Below are positions 33,523 through 42,506 of a stretch of 64,000 nt of DNA, piece by piece. Position 1 is the first letter of the stretch. Each line of letters begins with the position of its first letter. Source of the stretch: Spiribacter roseus (lineage in GTDB: Bacteria; Pseudomonadota; Gammaproteobacteria; Nitrococcales; Nitrococcaceae); the NCBI RefSeq assembly GCF_002813635.1, contig NZ_CP016382.1, forward strand, positions 682,001 to 746,000, written 5' to 3'. Under the pieces are notes generated by a model. It searched no databases. It saw only the letters and a list, made by a program, of their open reading frames with translations, and was not told the DNA's origin. The translations under genes and the position numbers were made by a program.

Positions 33523-34353
33523 TTAAATGCTACCGGACCACGGCGGGAGCCAGGCGGCGAGGGCAGGGGGAGCGGTGATCGCCAGCCAGCCGGCAATGGC
33601 CAGATAAGGGCCGAAGGGGATCTCGCGCTGGCCGTCGATACCCTTGAACGGCGCCTGAATCAATAAGACGACCAGCGCAGCGATGGGGGCCAACAGCAGC
33701 GTCGTCACCAATGCCTCGGGGCCACCCCAAGCACCAATCAGCGCAAAGAGCTTGAAGTCGCCATAACCGAGTCCATCGATGCCACGCAGCCATCGATAGG
33801 CCATGTTGATCATCCAGAGAGACGAATACCCCAACGCCGCTCCCAAGATGGCCAGAGTAGGGGGGATGAAGTCGGTGCCTACGCTGACAAGCAGCCCCAG
33901 CCATAGCCCACCCAGCGTGAGCCGGTCCGGCAGCAGATGCGTTTCGAAGTCGATGACGGCCATCGCGATCATCAGCCAGCTCAGGACCAGCATCGCGCCG
34001 GTGAGCGGTTCGACGCCGAAACGCCAGACGATCCAAGCGGTGACAAGCGCGGTGAGTACCTCGGTGAATGGATAACGCGCCGAGATCGGATTGCCGCAGT
34101 CCCGACACCGCCCGCGCAGGATCAGCCAACTGAGGATGGGAATATTGTCGCGGATGCGGATGGCGTGTTGGCAGTCCGGGCAGTGCGACCCCGGCCAGGC
34201 GATGCCGGGCGGGGCCGGGTCGTCGCCGGCAGGCGCGGTATCGGTCTGGCGGGCCTGATGCTCGACCTGCGCCGGCAGGCGGGCAATCACCACATTGAGG
34301 AAACTGCCGATGAGGGCGCCGACCAGCGCCGCGGCGATTATCAAAGTAAGCAT
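33523..34353 (-). CDS. pilD: Prepilin peptidase (type IV leader peptidase)
   Basis: A 276-residue polytopic inner-membrane aspartic protease that cleaves the leader of prepilins and methylates the new N-terminus. The cytoplasmic zinc loop has two CxxC pairs (CPDC and CRDC). The catalytic aspartates lie in MAVIDFETHLLPD and GYGDFKLFALIGAW (GxGD). The N-terminal GSFLNVVIARLP motif is also present. It closes the pilus locus, 12 bp after the minor prepilin gene. Confidence 0.93.
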   Translation of the reverse strand: MLTLIIAAALVGALIGSFLNVVIARLPAQVEHQARQTDTAPAGDDPAPPGIAWPGSHCPDCQHAIRIRDNIPILSWLILRGRCRDCGNPISARYPFTEVLTALVTAWIVWRFGVEPLTGAMLVLSWLMIAMAVIDFETHLLPDRLTLGGLWLGLLVSVGTDFIPPTLAILGAALGYSSLWMINMAYRWLRGIDGLGYGDFKLFALIGAWGGPEALVTTLLLAPIAALVVLLIQAPFKGIDGQREIPFGPYLAIAGWLAITAPPALAAWLPPWSGSI

Positions 34354-34365
34354 GCTACCCGGGAC

Positions 34366-35085
34366 TCAATTGGCGAGCTGAAATGTCCATACTTCATTGC
34401 CTGACCCCGAACATTGTGTATCGTTTAAGCCGCTAACGTTGCCGCTGATCTGAGGATTTCCTCTAATGCAGACGTTTGCGTTCTCTTTGATATCGAATCT
34501 GACATTGCCACTGATACCCGGATTAACCAACTCAAGGTAAGCGCCGTCTTCAACAATCAAATCAACAGTCCCGGAGAGGCCCGGATTAGTCATTATAACA
34601 GTCGTTTCGGTTGTGATAAGTATAACTACCTTACCACTGACAGCCGGATTTACGAGTTCGACATTCGTGTAAGACTTTGTTTCGTTCCCACTTAGTGCGA
34701 TGTTGTCCTTTTTTTCCAGATCTCTCCCGGTCGAAATACCGCTTGAATCATAAATGAATCGGTATCCCCAGCGGCCATCCGCCCGATCAACGGTAGCGGT
34801 ATAGCTATTTGAGCCGTTGTCCGTCAATTTAGCTTCGTCAATTAGTGACTTGAGATCTTTACTGCTGCCCTCGGAATCGCGACCATCGATCAGTGCGAGT
34901 CGGTAGGAGTCAGCAACGCCAATGCCGCGGTCCATCTGCACTGCCTCGGTCAGACTTACGGTCTGCTGTTGCAGGATGGCCAGAAGGCCCGCGGTAACCG
35001 CGCCAATACCGGCGATCACCACCACTGCCATCAGCAGGATGCTGCCTTGTTGGGTGGATTGACCCTGTTGCGATCGATCAGGCAT
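34366..35085 (-). CDS. MshP-like pilus protein with NPxxSG repeats
   Basis: A 239-residue protein with a short N-terminus and a hydrophobic helix (GSILLMAVVVIAGIGAVTAG), as in MshP/PilX-type proteins that lack the strict prepilin leader. The C-terminal third has four copies of an Asn-Pro-x-x-Ser-Gly motif at residues 146, 167, 188 and 210, that is, every 21-22 residues (NPAVSG, NPGLSG, NPGISG, NPQISG), with alternating hydrophobics between, suggesting a small beta-solenoid. Two cysteines lie near the end. Position and order match mshP. AT-rich codon use here and a repeat not usual for MshP make the tail odd. Confidence 0.65.
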   Translation of the reverse strand: MPDRSQQGQSTQQGSILLMAVVVIAGIGAVTAGLLAILQQQTVSLTEAVQMDRGIGVADSYRLALIDGRDSEGSSKDLKSLIDEAKLTDNGSNSYTATVDRADGRWGYRFIYDSSGISTGRDLEKKDNIALSGNETKSYTNVELVNPAVSGKVVILITTETTVIMTNPGLSGTVDLIVEDGAYLELVNPGISGNVRFDIKENANVCIRGNPQISGNVSGLNDTQCSGSGNEVWTFQLAN

Positions 35086-35091
35086 CAGTCA

Positions 35092-35544
35092 TCAGCCGTC
35101 CCTTTTGAACGCCCGAACCTCTGAGTCATTCAGAGTCAGTTCGTACAGGCGCAGGTCTGCGCGTTCGAGGTCTGCGGGTTCCAGTGCTTCGCACTCGAAC
35201 ATACGCACGTCCGAGGCAATAACGTTGTCATCCAACATAAGCGTTCCATTCTCATTGCGTTCATACACGCGCTCATCGCCATCCCGGTTTAAGGTTAATA
35301 CACCTTCCCCACAACCACTGATCTCGGTGCTGTCGTCACTCAGCCGGATGTCCTTGGCCATTCGGCTGAGTGCGTGCTCGATTTCGGAGTGCTGCGCAGC
35401 CGCATCGCTGACGTCCGCGCGGGCCTGTATCAAGCTAATCAGTGGTCGCGCGATGAATGCACTCAGAACGCCGAGGACCAGCAACGTGATGACGATCTCG
35501 ATGAGCGTCAACCCGCGAGAGTGAGCAACATAATTCATCTTCAT
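35092..35544 (-). CDS. Minor prepilin, MshO-like
   Basis: A 150-residue prepilin. The leader ends in RG followed by LTLIEIVITLLVLGVLSAF, with Glu at +5, cleaved by the prepilin peptidase. The remainder is a short globular domain with two cysteines (ISGCGEG, MFECEA). It lies 6 bp before the MshP-like gene. It is shorter than typical MshO. Confidence 0.8.
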   Translation of the reverse strand: MKMNYVAHSRGLTLIEIVITLLVLGVLSAFIARPLISLIQARADVSDAAAQHSEIEHALSRMAKDIRLSDDSTEISGCGEGVLTLNRDGDERVYERNENGTLMLDDNVIASDVRMFECEALEPADLERADLRLYELTLNDSEVRAFKRDG

Positions 35545-35622
35545 CGAAATGAGGTATGTGATTCACGACGGAACGCGTCACTGCGCCGGGGTTGTGGGTG
35601 AATAGAACGGAGCGCCGCAGTA
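35541..35622. other. Short spacer between minor prepilin genes
   Basis: An 80-bp gap between the poly-Asp prepilin and the next prepilin, otherwise the genes overlap or nearly touch. No feature is seen. Confidence 0.3.
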
Positions 35623-36249
35623 TCAATCGTCGTCGTCGTCATCGTCATCGTCGTCATCGTCATCGTCGTCATCGTCCTCGTCGTCATCCTCGTCCTCATC
35701 CTCGTCATCTTCGTCCCCGTCCTCATCTCCGTCGCCATCCTCATCGTCTTCGTCGCTGTCATCCGACGAATCGCGCATTGGTAAGACCACGGAGATCGTC
35801 CGCTCACCTCTGACGGTAAACCGGAACTGCGTTGCCGGTTCATCATCCACTTCGACATTACGGCACTCGAGCGTGAAAGGTGACTGCTCTGCCACCGGGC
35901 AACCGCTACGGAGAAGCGCTCCAATGTCGTCATTCGGCGACCAACCATCCAGCGTGCTCGAGTCGGGGATCGATTGCCAGTTATCGGAACAGCTCTCATA
36001 GGGCTCGGGTTCCTCATCCTCCGGCGTGGCCCAACCCCGTGTTTCGTGGATCGCGAGAAAGGTCTCGTAACAGCTGGTCGCCTGTCGGACATCGGCCGCG
36101 AATCCGCGGTTGGTTTCATTAATATTCAGCCCACCGACGAGCAGGGATGAGATGGCGGCGGCACCCAGCGCGATCAGCGCAAGCGTGATCACAATTTCGA
36201 TAAGCGTCACACCCGCGTGGCGTCGACGGCCCGTCAACCGCTCTTTCAT
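35623..36249 (-). CDS. Minor prepilin, MshD-like, with long poly-Asp tail
   Basis: A 208-residue prepilin. The leader RRRHAG is followed by VTLIEIVITLALIALGAAA with Glu at +5. A globular part with three cysteines follows (TSCYE, ESCSD, SGCP, ECRN supply four in all). The last 48 residues are almost only Asp and Glu with a few Gly and Ser, ending in 17 consecutive Asp. The tail is encoded by a near-perfect ATC/GTC (antisense) triplet array at 35,626-35,720. Such an acidic tail could bind calcium or suit high salt. The repeat can expand or contract without changing frame. The gene overlaps the MshC-like gene by 4 bp. Confidence 0.8.
   Translation of the reverse strand: MKERLTGRRRHAGVTLIEIVITLALIALGAAAISSLLVGGLNINETNRGFAADVRQATSCYETFLAIHETRGWATPEDEEPEPYESCSDNWQSIPDSSTLDGWSPNDDIGALLRSGCPVAEQSPFTLECRNVEVDDEPATQFRFTVRGERTISVVLPMRDSSDDSDEDDEDGDGDEDGDEDDEDEDEDDDEDDDDDDDDDDDDDDDDD
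35626..35720. repeat. Trinucleotide array (GAT/GAC) encoding poly-Asp
   Basis: About 95 bp of tandem GTC and ATC units on the plus strand (Asp codons on the minus strand). The two codons alternate in an ordered hexamer-like pattern at first and then mix with CTC (Glu). Slippage here would change the length of the tail only. Confidence 0.85.
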
Positions 36250-36647
36250 GGGCAGGGGCCCTCGGAAATCCGGCGGGTTTTCGATGTTACGCAGACCATG
36301 AGGACGGAATCGCCATCGCCCACCTCAATTTCAGCATCGTCGTCGGGGGCCTCTGGAGCATCATCCTGCTGGTACGAAAACGCCACTTCTTCGGGAGTTA
36401 CCGTCACAGGCGCGGCTGCGGAGGCTAGATCCGCGGTCACTGTCGATGCATCTTCTGGCGGCAGCCGATAGAGTGCCTCCGCACGGGCACGGCGGAGTTC
36501 AGCAATGACCGCATCCCGTGCCTCAATGCGATCGGCGAGGGCGTCTCCGGCAAAACCGAACTGCCTGAACCCCAGCGTCGCCAACACCCCCAGCACACCA
36601 ATCACGAAAACGATCTCGATCAGCGTCAGTCCTGCCTGCCGGCGCAT
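36246..36647 (-). CDS. Minor prepilin, MshC/GspH-like
   Basis: A 133-residue prepilin with leader RRQAG followed by LTLIEIVFVIGVLGVLATLG, Glu at +5. The globular part is short and acidic with two cysteines (MVCVTS, EGPCP), which could form the C-terminal disulphide loop. It touches the MshG-like gene (shared base at 36,647) and overlaps the next by 4 bp. Confidence 0.8.
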   Translation of the reverse strand: MRRQAGLTLIEIVFVIGVLGVLATLGFRQFGFAGDALADRIEARDAVIAELRRARAEALYRLPPEDASTVTADLASAAAPVTVTPEEVAFSYQQDDAPEAPDDDAEIEVGDGDSVLMVCVTSKTRRISEGPCP

Positions 36648-37876
36648 CAGAACGCCGAGCTCATCTGCCAGATCGGCATGAATATGCCCGCCGCCAGGAC
36701 GAGCACCAGCAGGCCGATGAACCCGATCATGATGGGCTCAATGTAAGACGGCAGGCGCTTCAGGTCCTCATCCACTTCGCTTTCATAAAAGTCCGCGACC
36801 TGATCCATCAGGTCGGCGAGCTGGCCGGTCTCCTCGCCGACGGCAAGCATTTGTAAAACCATTGGGGTGAAAAGCCCGCTGCGCTCGCAGACCGTATGCA
36901 GGCTCTCGCCACGCTCGATGCCGCTGCGCAGCCCGCGGATGCCCTGGCTGACATAGGCGTTATCCGTGGCATCGGCCACGGTGTCGATGGCGGTGAGCAG
37001 CGGGACGCCGGCGCGCAGCGCCATGGCGAAGGTGCGGGTGAACCGCGCCAGCAGGGCCCGGCGCATGACCGGGCCGGCAATGGGGATGCGCAGCTTGAAC
37101 CGATCCCATTGCAGGCGCCCGGTGTCGCCACGCAGGTAGTAGCGCAGTAGCAGGACGCCGGCCGCGGCAGCCACCAGCATCGCCACGCCGTATTGCTGAG
37201 TGAACGACGAGGTGGCGAGGAGCGCGCGGGTGGCGAACGGCAGCTGGGTATCGAGGCTTTCGAACAGATCGGCGAAGGTCGGAATCACGAAGACATTGAC
37301 CACCACAAAGGCGCCGAGGATCGCGATCAGCACAAATGTGGGATAGCGCAATGCCGACTTGATACGCTCGCGGGTCTGGCGTTCCTGCTCGAGGTTGTCC
37401 GCCATCTGGGTGAGCGCGCTCTCGAGCTGCCCGGACTGCTCGCCGACGCGCATCATATGAATGAAAAGCGGCGGGAACACATCGCTGTGCTCGTTCATGC
37501 TGTCGGCCAGTGCGGTACCGCCCTCGAGGCTGCCCGCGACGGAGTTAAGCGCCTCTTTGGGCCGCTCCTGCTGGGCGTTCTCCGCCAGACCGCGCAAAGC
37601 GCGGATCACCGGGACGCCGGCATGCAGGAGCGAGCGGAGGTGGCGGGCGAAAATGATCAGATCATTGAGCGGAATGGGTCGTTTGAGATAGCGGGCAATG
37701 AGCTGTCCGACGTCGGTGCTCGCACTCAGCTTCTGGCTGTCCGACTGCTGCAGCGACAGCGGTGTCGCACCCAGATCAAGGACATAGGCGGCGGCGCGGG
37801 ACTGGTCCTCGGCGTCGACCTCGCCCTGGATGAGCTGGCCCTCGCTGGTGCGGGCCCGGTAGTTGAAGCGTGGCAT
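36647..37876 (-). CDS. mshG: Pilus inner-membrane platform protein MshG (GspF family)
   Basis: A 409-residue GspF-family protein with two repeated cytoplasmic T2SSF domains. Each has a FARHLRSLLHAGVPVIRAL or FTRTFAMALRAGVPLLTAI motif. Membrane helices are at about 170-192, 215-240 and 375-400 (IEPIMIGFIGLLVLVLAAGI). It anchors the assembly ATPase at the membrane. It lies 2 bp after the ATPase gene. Confidence 0.92.
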   Translation of the reverse strand: MPRFNYRARTSEGQLIQGEVDAEDQSRAAAYVLDLGATPLSLQQSDSQKLSASTDVGQLIARYLKRPIPLNDLIIFARHLRSLLHAGVPVIRALRGLAENAQQERPKEALNSVAGSLEGGTALADSMNEHSDVFPPLFIHMMRVGEQSGQLESALTQMADNLEQERQTRERIKSALRYPTFVLIAILGAFVVVNVFVIPTFADLFESLDTQLPFATRALLATSSFTQQYGVAMLVAAAAGVLLLRYYLRGDTGRLQWDRFKLRIPIAGPVMRRALLARFTRTFAMALRAGVPLLTAIDTVADATDNAYVSQGIRGLRSGIERGESLHTVCERSGLFTPMVLQMLAVGEETGQLADLMDQVADFYESEVDEDLKRLPSYIEPIMIGFIGLLVLVLAAGIFMPIWQMSSAF

Positions 37877-37878
37877 GG

Positions 37879-39603
37879 TTATTCCGCCTCGCCGATGCGC
37901 TCGCCGAGCACGCGCACGACCTCGGCGACGTTGGTTTGACCGTGCTCGATGAACTCAAGCGCCATGCCCACCAGGGGGACATAGCCGGACGCGGACTGGG
38001 CGCGTTCAGCGAACGCCGCCACGTCGCGCTGGCGCAGCGCCTGACGCATGCCGGCGTCCACCTCCACGAGCTCGAAGAGCCCGATGCGGCCACTGTAACC
38101 CGACTGCTCGCAGAGGGGGCAACCGCGGCCTTCGTGGATCACCAGCCCGTCGGGGTCTGAGTGGCCCGCCCTTGTCAGCCAGGCGATTTCCTCCTCGTTG
38201 GCGGGCCGCGTCTCGGCACATTGGCTACACACGCGCCGGAGCAGGCGCTGAGCCAGCACACCCCGCAGCGCGGCGGCGAGCATGAACGGTTCGATGCCCA
38301 TATCAAGCAGGCGGTTGGCGCTTGAGACGGCATCGTTGGTATGCAGGGTCGAGAGCACGCGGTGGCCGGTGATGGCCGCGCGCATGGCGATATCGGCGGT
38401 CTCGCCATCGCGGATCTCACCGACCATGACGATATCGGGGTCCTGGCGCAGCGAGGTGCGCAGCACGCGGGAGAAAGTCAGGCCGATCTGCTCGCGCACC
38501 TGCACCTGTGTGACCCGGTGCAGCGCGTATTCCACCGGATCTTCCACGGTGATGATCTTGACCTCAGCCGTGTTCATCTCGCTGAGGGCGCCGTAGAGCG
38601 TGGTGGACTTGCCCGATCCGGTGGGCCCCGTGACCAGGATCAGGCCATTGGGGATGGTCATCAGTGAGCGGAAGCGCGCGCGCAGGTCCTCTGCCATCCC
38701 GGTCTGATCGAGCGATGAAACCGCCGCGCTCTGGTCGAGCAGTCGCATGACGACGCTCTCGCCATGTTGCTGGGGCAGGGTGGACAGGCGCACATCGATG
38801 CGCCGGCCCTGGACGCGGGACTGGAATCGCCCGTCCTGGGGCAGACGCCGCTCGGTGATGTTGAGACCGGCCATGAGCTTGAGCAGCGAGACAAGCGCGT
38901 TCTGCATATTGCCCTGTCGCACGAGCCGCTCGTGGAGGATGCCATCCTTGCGCGTGCGGATCCGCAGTTCCTTTTCTTCCGGCTCGATGTGGATATCCGA
39001 GACGCCCCGCTGGATGGCGTCTTCCATCAGTGTTTTCAGCAGGCGCACGGCGGGCGAGCTGGCACGCCCGGTGCCGACGTTGAGGTTGGTGAGATCGATC
39101 TCGTCGCTGCTCTCGATCTCCTCGGTGATCTCGTCGGCAATGCTCTCGAGCTCATCCGTGCGGGCGTAGACCATGTTGATGGTATCGATGATCTCCTGCC
39201 GGCCGGCGAGCCGGAACTCCACGGGTTTCGGCAGGATTCGCTCCACCTCGTCGAGGGCCATGATGTCGCCCGGGTCGTCGGTGGCCACCACGAACTTCTC
39301 GCCGGTCTCCTCGAGGATCAGGGCCCCGAACCGCCGCGCCGCGTTCTCGGGCAGCTGCTGGGCGACCTCTTTGTCCACCCAGTACTTCGCCGGGTCGGCG
39401 GTGCGCACGCCGTAATGCTCGGCGAGCACGGTATTGAGGTCGCTCTCGGCGAGCCGCCCCATCTGCACCAATGCCTCGCCCACGGCCAGGCCGGTGCGCT
39501 TCTGCTCATCGAGTGCCGCTTTCAGATCCGCTTCGGAGATCAGCCCGCGTTCAATGAGCTGATCCCCCAGCCGTTGCGGGCGTTCAGGTCGGGCGGTAGC
39601 CAT
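37879..39603 (-). CDS. mshE: Pilus assembly ATPase MshE (GspE/PilB family)
   Basis: A 574-residue ATPase. The N-terminus (RLGDQLIERGLISEADLKAA.. followed by ..AVGEALVQMGRLAESDL) fits the MshEN domain, a c-di-GMP-binding motif built of two such RLG..L..Q units; the second unit starts AVG instead of RLG. The core has Walker A GPTGSGKSTT, the Asp box, Walker B VMVGEIRDGETADIA and a histidine box. A tetracysteine zinc site (CSQC, CPLC) follows. It powers pilus extension. Confidence 0.93.
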   Translation of the reverse strand: MATARPERPQRLGDQLIERGLISEADLKAALDEQKRTGLAVGEALVQMGRLAESDLNTVLAEHYGVRTADPAKYWVDKEVAQQLPENAARRFGALILEETGEKFVVATDDPGDIMALDEVERILPKPVEFRLAGRQEIIDTINMVYARTDELESIADEITEEIESSDEIDLTNLNVGTGRASSPAVRLLKTLMEDAIQRGVSDIHIEPEEKELRIRTRKDGILHERLVRQGNMQNALVSLLKLMAGLNITERRLPQDGRFQSRVQGRRIDVRLSTLPQQHGESVVMRLLDQSAAVSSLDQTGMAEDLRARFRSLMTIPNGLILVTGPTGSGKSTTLYGALSEMNTAEVKIITVEDPVEYALHRVTQVQVREQIGLTFSRVLRTSLRQDPDIVMVGEIRDGETADIAMRAAITGHRVLSTLHTNDAVSSANRLLDMGIEPFMLAAALRGVLAQRLLRRVCSQCAETRPANEEEIAWLTRAGHSDPDGLVIHEGRGCPLCEQSGYSGRIGLFELVEVDAGMRQALRQRDVAAFAERAQSASGYVPLVGMALEFIEHGQTNVAEVVRVLGERIGEAE

Positions 39604-39608
39604 GGCGG

Positions 39609-40319
39609 TCAGTCTCCATAGGGCAGGGCAAAGTCCCGGAGCGCCTGGTGCCGGTTGCGGGCATAGTCGAGGATGCGTTGATCGACATCGGGATATTCAA
39701 GCAGATCACTCCAGGCGCTTCGCGCAGGCTGGGTGCGCCCGAGGCGATCCAGACAGAAGGCCTCGCCAAGGACCCAGGTGGGGTTGTCCGGCTCGACACG
39801 GCGCAGGTCGGCATATACGGCCGCGGCCTCCGAATACTGCCCGGTCTGGCGGTAGAGCGCGGCCAGATTGGCGGGGATGTCGGTGGTTGCTGCGTCTGCC
39901 GGCGGGCGGATCGCCTTGAGGGCACGAATGGCCGTGGCGGGATCATCATTCTGCTGCGCCACCCGTGCCAGCATGCGCGCCGTGGCCAGATCGTCGGGCA
40001 CCCGCTCCAGGCCTGCGGCGAGCACCGCCTGCGCCCGGTCCAGCCGATCGGTCACGATCAGGATCCGGGCGTATCCGCGTCGCGCGACGAGCAGTGTTGG
40101 GTCGAGGGAGAGCGCTTCACGAAAGTAGCGCGCGGCGGTGAGCAGTTCGTCGCCCTCAAGCGCCCGCTGGCCGTCGTGAAAGCGCTCAAGCGCCCGGGCT
40201 TCGGCGGAGACGGTGGACGGCGAGCGTTGCATGTCACCGTTCTGACCCAGCGCGGGCGTGACGAGACCCAGGGCCGTCAGGGCGGCCATCAGGGCCATTG
40301 CGTAGCAGCGGGCGTTCAT
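39609..40319 (-). CDS. TPR protein, MshN-like
   Basis: A 236-residue exported protein with a signal (MALMAALTALGLVTPALGQ) and about four TPR units (AARYFREALSLDPTLLVARR, AAVYADLRRVEPDNPTWVLG). It lies between the ATPase and secretin genes, as mshN does in MSHA loci, and overlaps the secretin gene by 4 bp. It lacks the single membrane anchor of typical MshN; a cleavable signal is seen instead. It probably helps secretin assembly. Confidence 0.7.
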   Translation of the reverse strand: MNARCYAMALMAALTALGLVTPALGQNGDMQRSPSTVSAEARALERFHDGQRALEGDELLTAARYFREALSLDPTLLVARRGYARILIVTDRLDRAQAVLAAGLERVPDDLATARMLARVAQQNDDPATAIRALKAIRPPADAATTDIPANLAALYRQTGQYSEAAAVYADLRRVEPDNPTWVLGEAFCLDRLGRTQPARSAWSDLLEYPDVDQRILDYARNRHQALRDFALPYGD

Positions 40320-42043
40320 AGCATGGCCTCCCGCTGGCGCTCGAGGGCGCGTTGCCAGGTGTCATCGCCGATGACGGTGGGGCGCAGCAGAATCACGAGT
40401 TCGACCTTTCGCGAGACCTGACGCTGGCGGCTGAACAGCAGATCCAGCGGCGGAAAGTCGCCCAGCACCGGCACCGAGGCATCGGTACTTTCCTCGCGCT
40501 GCTCCATGAGCCCACCGATAATGATCAGGTCACCGTCTTCGGCACGGACAATGGAATCGGACTGGCGCACATCACTGCTCGCCAGATCAAAGGTCACGGT
40601 CTCGCCCTCGGCGGTCTGCACCGTGCGCGGCACATCGGTGACGTTCGTTACCGATGGCTGGACATGCATGGTGACCGAGCCATCGCCATCGATGCTTGGA
40701 GTCACATCCAGCGAGATGCCGGAGAAAAACGACCGGAACTCCGGGTCAACCGTGGTCTGCGCCGTGTCACCGGTGGTGGTGGTGTCGAGGTCGACACCCG
40801 TCTGGAAGAACGTGTCGGTGCCCACCTTGATCAGTGCCTTTTGATTGTTCAGCGTCGATACCCGGGGCGAGGAGAGCACCATGACGTCGCCCTGTTCATC
40901 GAGGGCATCGATGGTCACATCAAACGATCCATCGCGCAGGATCCCCAGCTCGAACAGGCCGCCGATATCGGTGGGGGAGGTCAGGGAGACGTCCACCTCG
41001 GTGTCACCGGCGCCCGCGTTCTCTGCGGTGTTGTCGCGCGAGAGCACTTCCCAGTCGATGCCCGCCTCGAACTCGTCATCCAGCGTCACCTCGACGATCC
41101 GCGCCTCCAGGATGACCTGGCGGTTGACGGTCGTCTGCAGCCCATCGATGAATGTCTCCACCTGCTCGAGGGCCTCGGGCGTCGCCCGGACCACGACGGC
41201 GCCGGCTTCGGGGCTCGTCACTACGCGGGCGCGGTCGCCGGTGTCCGCTGCAGGCGCCGGACTGGACGGTTCACCGCTTGTCAGGCCGGCGAGTGGCGGC
41301 AGGGCGGTGCCTTGACCGGCATTGGCATTGGCATCGGCTGCAGGCGCGCTGTCGGCATTGGTCGATTCACCCTCCTGCGCCTGACCGGTGATGATTTCCT
41401 CGATGGCCGCCTCGACGTCGCTCCACAGCCGCGAACTGCTTCGCGTGGTCAGGTTGCTGCCACTCACCTGATTGTTATTGGATTCGTCCGTTTCCTCGGA
41501 CGACTCGATTTCGCCGCCGGCGATACTGGTCCCCGAGAGTCCCTCGCGCTGGACATTGATGTAGTGCAGCTGGAACACGCGGGTCTCGAGCACCGAGGGC
41601 AGGACCATGTATGCCCCCTGGCTGCGGCGGTAGTGATAGCCATAGCCCTCGCGCAGGATCTCCATCACCTCCGGGACGGATACGTCGCTCAGTTCCAGCG
41701 AAATGCTGCCCTCGACATCGGGGTGCACAAGGACGTTGTACGGGGTGTGGGCGACGAGGCCGTGGTAGAAGTTCGCCACCGGGACCGCATCCGCACTGAT
41801 ATCGAAGCGCGGCTCAGTCACGGGGGCGGGCATCTCGCCGTCGAGCGGCGGTGGCTCGAGCATGGCGTTGGCCGCCGCCGGCAGGGGCGGCGGCTCAGCG
41901 CCCGCGGCCGCACCGGCCTGCTCACCGCCGAGGGCCTCGGACAGGGCGAGCGCCTGATCCTCCGCCGACATCTCGCCCCGGTTTGCACAGCCCGCTAAAA
42001 GCGCAATGGCAAGCACTGGCAGCAGGGCCTTTTTACTGTTCAT
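40316..42043 (-). CDS. mshL: Outer-membrane secretin MshL
   Basis: About 575 residues from ATG 42,043 (upstream AAGGGA), giving a lipoprotein signal VLAIALLAGC. The N-domain region (NVLVHPDVEGSISLELSDV) and a long Asn/Gln/Ser-rich insert (residues about 190-270) precede the secretin core: VILEARIVEV, VLSSPRVSTLNNQKA and the C-terminal VPVLGDFPPLDLLFS. It forms the outer-membrane pore for the pilus. The longer frame upstream overlaps mshK and lacks a signal. Confidence 0.9.
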   Translation of the reverse strand: MNSKKALLPVLAIALLAGCANRGEMSAEDQALALSEALGGEQAGAAAGAEPPPLPAAANAMLEPPPLDGEMPAPVTEPRFDISADAVPVANFYHGLVAHTPYNVLVHPDVEGSISLELSDVSVPEVMEILREGYGYHYRRSQGAYMVLPSVLETRVFQLHYINVQREGLSGTSIAGGEIESSEETDESNNNQVSGSNLTTRSSSRLWSDVEAAIEEIITGQAQEGESTNADSAPAADANANAGQGTALPPLAGLTSGEPSSPAPAADTGDRARVVTSPEAGAVVVRATPEALEQVETFIDGLQTTVNRQVILEARIVEVTLDDEFEAGIDWEVLSRDNTAENAGAGDTEVDVSLTSPTDIGGLFELGILRDGSFDVTIDALDEQGDVMVLSSPRVSTLNNQKALIKVGTDTFFQTGVDLDTTTTGDTAQTTVDPEFRSFFSGISLDVTPSIDGDGSVTMHVQPSVTNVTDVPRTVQTAEGETVTFDLASSDVRQSDSIVRAEDGDLIIIGGLMEQREESTDASVPVLGDFPPLDLLFSRQRQVSRKVELVILLRPTVIGDDTWQRALERQREAML

Positions 42044-42506
42044 TATTGTTTGATTCCCTTGGCGTGTCGCCCGGCCGTTCCTTGACGACGTCATGCTTGT
42101 AGACCCGTGCGGTGCTGGGCTCTCCATCCCTTTCAAACCGCACCTGATCCATTGTGATGGATTCGATGGTACCGCGTTCGGTGCGCTCGCCCTTCTCGCG
42201 GCGATTGCCCCCGATCAATGCCGCGCGCTGCCATTGACCCTTTTTGAGGCGCTGGATGACGGCGTTGGGTGACGCCGGCGCCGGATCGGGTGATGTCTGT
42301 TCGGATGCGGCGTCCCCATCGGTTGATTCGTCCGCCCCGAGCTGCGTCTGCGCCTGCTCAAGGGCGCGCAGCAGTGCATCCGGCGGGGCGGTCGGATCGT
42401 TCAGGGTCTGCGCCTGGACTGATAGCGCGGCAACCGCCAGCAGCAGGGCGCCGACGCCGGCTGATAGTCTGTTATTGATCGGAACCTCCCAGCGCGTAGA
42501 GATCAA
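42033..42506 (-). CDS. MshK-like periplasmic pilus protein
   Basis: A 157-residue protein with a signal (LSAGVGALLLAVAALSVQAQ), then the motif NDPTAPP typical of MshK and PilP-like proteins. An acidic low-complexity linker follows, and a GspC-type beta domain (RAALIGGNRREKGER, VYKHDVVKE). It bridges inner-membrane components and the secretin. It overlaps its neighbours on both sides. Confidence 0.75.
   Translation of the reverse strand: MISTRWEVPINNRLSAGVGALLLAVAALSVQAQTLNDPTAPPDALLRALEQAQTQLGADESTDGDAASEQTSPDPAPASPNAVIQRLKKGQWQRAALIGGNRREKGERTERGTIESITMDQVRFERDGEPSTARVYKHDVVKERPGDTPRESNNNEQ

Noticed and set aside
35592-35813. Plus-strand Arg/His-rich frame opposite the poly-Asp tail
   Set aside because: It is the complement of the triplet array; no start signals.
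37193-37939. Long plus-strand frames opposite the pilus genes (also 40,352-41,998 and 50,922-52,391)
   Set aside because: Antisense frames of GC-rich genes; the minus-strand products have clear family motifs over their full length.
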